From NCBI GenBank assembly GCA_021784615.1, contig JAJYHU010000287.1, positions 1-8,340 of the forward strand: a DNA stretch of 8,340 nt. Reading direction: 5' to 3'. The translations under genes and the position numbers were made by a program. The notes below the pieces were generated by a model. The model ran no database searches. It was not told the origin of the DNA and saw only the letters and a program-made list of their open reading frames with translations. This document shows, one piece after another, positions 4,899 to 8,340 of this stretch (the stretch's first letter is position 1; the number at the start of each line of letters is the position of its first letter). This DNA comes from Acidobacteriota bacterium. Lineage in GTDB: Bacteria > Acidobacteriota > Terriglobia > UBA7540.

Positions 4899-7583
4899 CT
4901 ACCGGGCTGATGTTTCTCTTTCCTGGTCAGAGAAGTTGACGGCATAGGGCGCAAAGACCGCTTGCTTTACCTGCGGATAAGGAGTTTGCCAGCCGCGAAC
5001 TTCATGCCACAGAATTCGATTCAGCGTGTTGCTCGGCACGTCGTCGGGCACGCTGAAATTCATTTTCATTGAGGCCAGCGCCGCCCGGCGCGCCGCGCCC
5101 TGCAAGGCGTTGAGAGGCGGATTCACCTGGAAGAGCGATTGCTTCGGTTTGAGGGCGGTGTAGGGAGTGAAATCCGGAGTGTTCTGGAAGCTGTTTCGCA
5201 TGTCGTTGGCGATCCGGTCAAAGATTGAAAGCGTGGGCAGACCCAGCATCTGTTCGATGGTCTTCACCATGCTCAAATGCGAGTAGAAAGTTGAATCCAC
5301 CGTGCCGCGCCGGATGTAAGGGCTGATGGCGAGCGCCACGGTGCGATGCCCGTCCACATGGTCGATGCCGTCCTGGGCGTCGTCTTCCACCACAAAGATG
5401 GCCATGCTCTTCCAGAAGCGCGATCTCGAGAGGCCTGCGACGATCTTGCCCAAAGCCCAATCATTGTCGGCCGCCATCGCCTGCGGAGTGGATACGCCCG
5501 GCCTGGTGCCCGCCGTATGGTCGCAGGGCAGTTGCACCAGCGCCAGATTGGGCATCTCGCCGCTCTTTTCCCAACCCTGGAGATGCTTCAGAAAAATTTG
5601 CGCGCGCACCTCGTCCGGAACGGCAAGCGTCCAATAGGGATAATCATGGACCACAATCCTGTTCAGGGATTCGACCGGAGCCGTCAGATGGAAGCGGCCG
5701 GAAAAGTCCGCGCCATCCTCCCACTCCGCCAGCATCTTGGCCCGCCGCTGGATCTTCATTTTGTCAAAGGGCACGGGCACATATTCGCCGAAGTCTTCGA
5801 CTGTTTTCCTGTGCGCCAGCGCATCGTTCCAGATAAAGCCGCCCGCGGCGGGCGCGATTGGGTCGGCGCCGTCGTATGGGTAGCTCCGCCCCTGGTAGCC
5901 GGGCCAGTAGACGTAATCGGTCTCGGCGGCTTGCGTCAGCCATTGGTGGCCATCGGCGCTGTTGCCGCCAGCGGCGTAAAAGTTGTCAAGCAGCACGAAC
6001 TGGTCTGCCAGGCGATGCTGGTTGGGCGTGATGTCACGTCCAAACTCCACCAGCGAGGGATCGCTGTTGCCCTGGCTCATGTCGCCGAAAACCTGGTCGT
6101 AGGTCCGGTTCTCTTTGATGATGAACACCACGTGATGAACGAGCGAAGGGTCACCGGGCCGCGCAGGAACCGGCAAAGCTTTCACCTGCGCGCTAGCATG
6201 TGCGGGAGCAGAAGCAGCCGCGCCGCCCCGCAGCGCCAAATGATTATTCTCCGCCACGGCGGACGTGTAACCTTCCAGTTGCGCGGCGTCCGGCACTTGA
6301 ATCACTTCCACCGACGAGCGGTCCGAATGCACGTACCGCCGTGTCGGTCCCAGCTGGATGTTGCGCAGGCCTTCCCTCTTCGCCATCTTTGCGATGGCCT
6401 CGGGAGTTCCGCCCGGCCCCACTCCCATCAGGTTCGACACCAACAAATACCGTCCGTCGGCGCTCAGCCGCAGGTCGTTCGGATACCACGCCGTGGGAAT
6501 CAGCCCTTCCAAATGTCCATCGGCGGTTTGAATGAGGGCGATGGCGTTGATGCCTCCGCAGGCCACGTAAAGCGTTGTGCCGTCCGGGCTCACCGCGAGC
6601 GCGTTTGGAGCGACTCCGGCGGCTTTCCCCTGGAACGGCCGGAGGGGAATGGTTTGGGCCACCTGATTGGTTCCCGTGTCAATCACCGAGACGGTGTCGG
6701 AATTGCTGTCGGTCACGTAGAGCCGCGCGCGCAGCTGATCCCAATACAAGGCGGTCGGGTGAAGTCCGGTTTCGATCGTGTTCGTCACGCGCATGCTGCG
6801 CAGGTCCACGCGGCTGACGGTTCCGGTGGAGGCGATGCCGCGCTGGTCCACTACCACGCGGTCGGCGCCGGGCTTGGTGCCTGTCGGGGCCGTCTGGTCG
6901 TGCCGCTCCGGAAATCGCCCGCCCCAGTTGGAGACGTAAGCTACCGTGCCTTTATTGTTGAGAGCCACGCCAAACGGCGCGATGCCCGTCTTCACCGTTC
7001 CCTTCACCTTGCCGGAAGCAAGATCGACCACGGCCAGCGCATCGTTAAAGGTCAAGGCCACTCCCGCGTAGCGTTCGCCGACCGCGTTTTTTTCCACCGC
7101 CGCCGAAACTTCGCCCACCGCATAAGTTCCGAGGTCCCCGGCAATCACTTTTTCATCCTGTCCCGAGATGCGAAGAAGCTGGATGACATTTTCCATCTTT
7201 TGATGCGTTCGAACGGATGCAGAAGCGCTCAGCAGAGGTTCCTGAGTCACGGGATCAAGAATCATTCCCTGCATTCCTGGATGCCCCGCTCCTTGAACCA
7301 CTTCCAGGACCCGGTTGTTTCGCCAATCAAGCTTGCAAATGGCGCCCGAGTTGACCGCCACGTAGATCGTGCCATTGGAATTCCCGAATGCCACCGCGTA
7401 AATCCGCCCGCTGAAAATGCTTTGCTCGCCCGCCGGCGTGATCGATTGCCGCGTGGTCACAACGCCGGGCTTGGTAACCGCCCGCACCGGCGCCTTCGGC
7501 GCCTGGCACAACGCGAAACCTGCCGCCAGCAAAACCACGACGGGTGCAGAGCTGATCTTCAGGAGATGCCGGACGATGTTCAT
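4899..7583 (-). CDS. Secreted bifunctional YncE-type beta-propeller / alkaline phosphatase-family phosphoesterase
   Basis: An 894-residue exported protein with two modules. Residues 1 to about 26 form a signal peptide (basic NIVRHLLK, then a hydrophobic stretch ending AAGFALC); the cysteine is not in a canonical lipobox. About 55-460 is a YVTN/YncE beta-propeller with repeated blades such as GTVAYVSNWGG (212-222), RLYVTDSNSDTVSVID (287-302) and GTTLYVACGG (335-344). About 480-800 is a phosphoesterase of the PF04185 type (acid phosphatase/phospholipase C): HHVVFIIKENRTYDQVFGD (483-501), the conserved NSADGHQW (541-548) and the probable metal-site region VEDDAQDGIDHVDGHR (732-747). It probably cleaves phosphate esters outside the cytoplasm; the substrate is unknown. 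The ATG at 7583 was chosen because it starts the signal peptide and has an AGGGAG Shine-Dalgarno; the open frame upstream to 7766 has neither. It lies 101 bp before hydB on the same strand, with no functional link evident. Confidence 0.92.
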   Translation of the reverse strand: MNIVRHLLKISSAPVVVLLAAGFALCQAPKAPVRAVTKPGVVTTRQSITPAGEQSIFSGRIYAVAFGNSNGTIYVAVNSGAICKLDWRNNRVLEVVQGAGHPGMQGMILDPVTQEPLLSASASVRTHQKMENVIQLLRISGQDEKVIAGDLGTYAVGEVSAAVEKNAVGERYAGVALTFNDALAVVDLASGKVKGTVKTGIAPFGVALNNKGTVAYVSNWGGRFPERHDQTAPTGTKPGADRVVVDQRGIASTGTVSRVDLRSMRVTNTIETGLHPTALYWDQLRARLYVTDSNSDTVSVIDTGTNQVAQTIPLRPFQGKAAGVAPNALAVSPDGTTLYVACGGINAIALIQTADGHLEGLIPTAWYPNDLRLSADGRYLLVSNLMGVGPGGTPEAIAKMAKREGLRNIQLGPTRRYVHSDRSSVEVIQVPDAAQLEGYTSAVAENNHLALRGGAAASAPAHASAQVKALPVPARPGDPSLVHHVVFIIKENRTYDQVFGDMSQGNSDPSLVEFGRDITPNQHRLADQFVLLDNFYAAGGNSADGHQWLTQAAETDYVYWPGYQGRSYPYDGADPIAPAAGGFIWNDALAHRKTVEDFGEYVPVPFDKMKIQRRAKMLAEWEDGADFSGRFHLTAPVESLNRIVVHDYPYWTLAVPDEVRAQIFLKHLQGWEKSGEMPNLALVQLPCDHTAGTRPGVSTPQAMAADNDWALGKIVAGLSRSRFWKSMAIFVVEDDAQDGIDHVDGHRTVALAISPYIRRGTVDSTFYSHLSMVKTIEQMLGLPTLSIFDRIANDMRNSFQNTPDFTPYTALKPKQSLFQVNPPLNALQGAARRAALASMKMNFSVPDDVPSNTLNRILWHEVRGWQTPYPQVKQAVFAPYAVNFSDQERETSAR

Positions 7584-7601
7584 AATTGCTCCCTTGCTTT
7601 T

Positions 7602-7640
7602 GCGGGAAACGGGTTTCCCCGCCAGGGTTTGCCGTAACCC
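7602..7640 (-). promoter_or_regulatory. Two adjacent small hairpins in the leader of the phosphoesterase gene
   Basis: GCGGGAAAC (7602-7610) can pair with GTTTCCCCGC (7613-7622) with one bulged base, and GGGTT (7625-7629) with AACCC (7636-7640). In the minus-strand transcript both stems lie just before the AGGGAG ribosome binding site of the phosphoesterase gene. I do not recognise a known riboswitch; this may be a structured leader or only a locally G/C-rich palindrome. Confidence 0.35.
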
Positions 7641-7643
7641 AAC

Positions 7644-7680
7644 ATAATATAAAGAATTTGTGTGCAGAGTAACATGAAGA
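7644..7680 (-). promoter_or_regulatory. Possible promoter region of the phosphoesterase gene
   Basis: An AT-rich stretch about 60 bases before the ATG contains overlapping -10-like hexamers on the minus strand, TATATT (7651-7646) and TATTAT (7649-7644), each five of six matches to TATAAT. No good -35 hexamer lies at the expected distance, so support is weak. Confidence 0.25.
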
Positions 7681-7718
7681 TTTCGTGACAAAGTTTTGCC
7701 CGAGTGCGCCTGGCAGTT

Positions 7719-7903
7719 TTCAATAAACTGCGTAGAATGCGCATCCGGCGCGGTACCTTCACGCATGTGCGCGAGTTGGAACAGGCCTTCATGATTACTT
7801 ATGCCAGCACAACCGCAAACCGAGACCCTTTGTGTGGGCCGCCTCGGCTACGACGATCCTCAACAAGGTCAAAAGAGTTTGTGAACGAACTTACGTTACA
7901 TGA
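7719..7903 (+). pseudogene. IS630-family transposase, frameshifted C-terminal remnant
   Basis: Only the last part of a DDE transposase remains. In one frame the sequence reads IRRGTFTHVRELEQA (about 7740-7787), the segment that follows the third catalytic acid in IS630 proteins. At about 7791-7793 the similarity moves to another frame: DYLCQHNRKPRPFVWAA (7793-7843), then ATTILNKVKRVCERTYVT, with a stop at 7901-7903. The pattern H-N-x-x-P-x-P-F-x-W is typical of the IS630 C-terminus. The change is explained by loss of one base. The catalytic DDE region is absent, since the frame is closed by a stop at 7686-7688 and no similarity is seen further left. The fragment lies close upstream of the phosphoesterase promoter region, on the opposite strand. 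It cannot encode an active enzyme. Confidence 0.75.
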
Positions 7904-7943
7904 CGCTAGTGCTTAGTTGCGTTAGTTAGCTATAGTATGTAAC
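7895..7943. repeat. Inverted repeat between the two IS630 fragments, candidate terminal repeats
   Basis: GTTACAT (7895-7901) and ATGTAAC (7937-7943) are perfect inverted copies, and similarity extends weakly inward through CTAG and CTATAG. They flank the junction between the remnant and the next transposase start, where the right end of one IS630 and the left end of another would meet. TTAG is repeated three times between them (7913, 7922, 7926). Confidence 0.4.
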
Positions 7944-7951
7944 AGTTGGGC

Positions 7952-8340
7952 ATGTTGAGGCATGCCCCCAAACTCGAATGCTCCGAAGATGTATTGAACC
8001 AACTCGTCGTCCTCAGCAAGAGCCGCACGGAAGAGGTGCGCAAGGTGGAGCGCGCTCGTATTATTCTGGCGTGCTTGCAGGGCAAAGAGAACCAGCGAGT
8101 CGCGCGCGAGGTGGGAGCTGCGATTCCCACGGTGAGCAAATGGAGGCGGCGCTTCGCCGAGCGCGGCTGGGAAGGGTTGCGCGATGGGCCGCGCTCGGGC
8201 AAGCCGCCTACTTATGGTCCGGCGTTGCGCGACGCGCGCATGGCGCTCCAAATGTCCCAATACTATGAGGAGGCGCGGGAGCTGGCCCGGCTGATCACCG
8301 AATGGTCGCTGGGATTGAAGAACGGCAGCCATTTTCTGGT
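7952..8340 (+). CDS. IS630-type transposase N-terminus running in frame into LOG-family-like sequence, 3' end outside window
   Basis: This open frame has 129 codons and continues past the window edge. Residues 1 to about 88 match the N-terminal helix-turn-helix of IS630-family transposases: LRHAPKLEC, RARIILACLQG (34-44), AREVGAAIPTVSKWRRRFAE (51-70) and the linker GWEGLRDGPRSGKPPTYG (72-89). From about 95 the sequence ALQMSQYYEEARELARLITEW does not look like a transposase. It resembles the helix before the nucleotide-binding motif of longer LOG-family (TIGR00730-type, lysine-decarboxylase-like) Rossmann proteins. The frame stays open through the junction (about 8216-8242). The in-frame TAA at 7940 limits the start to TTG 7946 or ATG 7952; neither has a strong ribosome binding site. 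The transposase lacks its DDE domain in view, so it is probably inactive. The LOG resemblance is from memory of the family and is less sure than the transposase part. Confidence 0.65.
   Translation, partial: MLRHAPKLECSEDVLNQLVVLSKSRTEEVRKVERARIILACLQGKENQRVAREVGAAIPTVSKWRRRFAERGWEGLRDGPRSGKPPTYGPALRDARMALQMSQYYEEARELARLITEWSLGLKNGSHFL

Larger units (their letters stand above)
7719..8230 (+). mobile_element. IS630-family debris: tail of one copy followed by head of another
   Basis: The C-terminal transposase remnant (stop 7903) and the N-terminal transposase start (ATG 7952) lie on the same strand in tail-to-head order, 48 bp apart. This is the wrong order for one element, so two copies, or a joined-ends form, are implied. 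The right boundary is taken where transposase similarity fades (about 8215-8240); the left boundary is where it begins. Exact insertion-sequence ends and TA target duplications could not be fixed by eye. Confidence 0.55.

Noticed and set aside
5346..7637. 763-codon plus-strand open frame antisense to the phosphoesterase gene
   Set aside because: Its translation shows no recognisable domain, while the opposite strand encodes a full two-domain protein with signal peptide and Shine-Dalgarno. It is a G+C-rich antisense shadow.
7584..7766. Longer start for the phosphoesterase gene, up to 7766
   Set aside because: It would bury the signal peptide behind 61 unrelated residues; the ATG at 7583 has AGGGAG upstream.
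7704..7916. 70-codon plus-strand open frame as an intact small gene
   Set aside because: Its first half matches an IS630 transposase, but the similarity continues in a different frame, so it is a frameshifted remnant.
7922..8332. 136-codon minus-strand open frame at the right edge
   Set aside because: It is antisense to the IS630 helix-turn-helix frame and shows no motif of its own.

Overview
The window carries two minus-strand units and the edge of a transposon-damaged region. It is G+C-rich by eye. The gene content (a bacterial group 3b [NiFe]-hydrogenase, a secreted YncE/phosphoesterase fusion protein and IS630-type remnants) suggests a free-living soil or sediment bacterium. Acidobacteriota is a reasonable guess because such YncE/phosphoesterase fusions are common there, but this is inference and not proven by the sequence.

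Positions 1-4797 (minus strand) hold a tightly packed hydrogenase operon. In transcription order it encodes an iron-sulfur beta subunit (hydB), a small stand-alone cyclic-nucleotide-binding-domain protein, an FAD/NAD(P)H gamma subunit (hydG), the [NiFe] small subunit delta (hydD), the [NiFe] large subunit alpha (hydA) and, cut by the window edge, a maturation endopeptidase. Electrons would run between NAD(P)H and the FAD of HydG, the clusters of HydG, HydB and HydD, and the [NiFe] site of HydA. The endopeptidase would trim HydA after nickel insertion. The order beta-gamma-delta-alpha is that of archaeal sulfhydrogenase I; the inserted sensor-domain gene is the unusual part.

Positions 4798-4898 form a short leader in front of hydB. 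It holds a close match to a CRP-type palindrome and a long hairpin that ends exactly at the annotated hydB start codon.

Positions 4899-7583 (minus strand) encode an exported two-domain protein: an N-terminal YVTN/YncE beta-propeller followed by a phosphoesterase of the acid phosphatase/phospholipase C type. Its leader (about 7584-7680) has a good Shine-Dalgarno, two small hairpins and an AT-rich possible promoter.

Positions 7719-8340 (plus strand) are mobile-element debris. A frameshifted C-terminus of an IS630-family transposase is followed, 48 bp after its stop, by the start of a second IS630-type transposase. That second reading frame continues without a stop into sequence resembling an internal part of a LOG-family (lysine-decarboxylase-like Rossmann) protein and runs off the window, so a chimeric gene or a transposon-broken LOG gene is likely.
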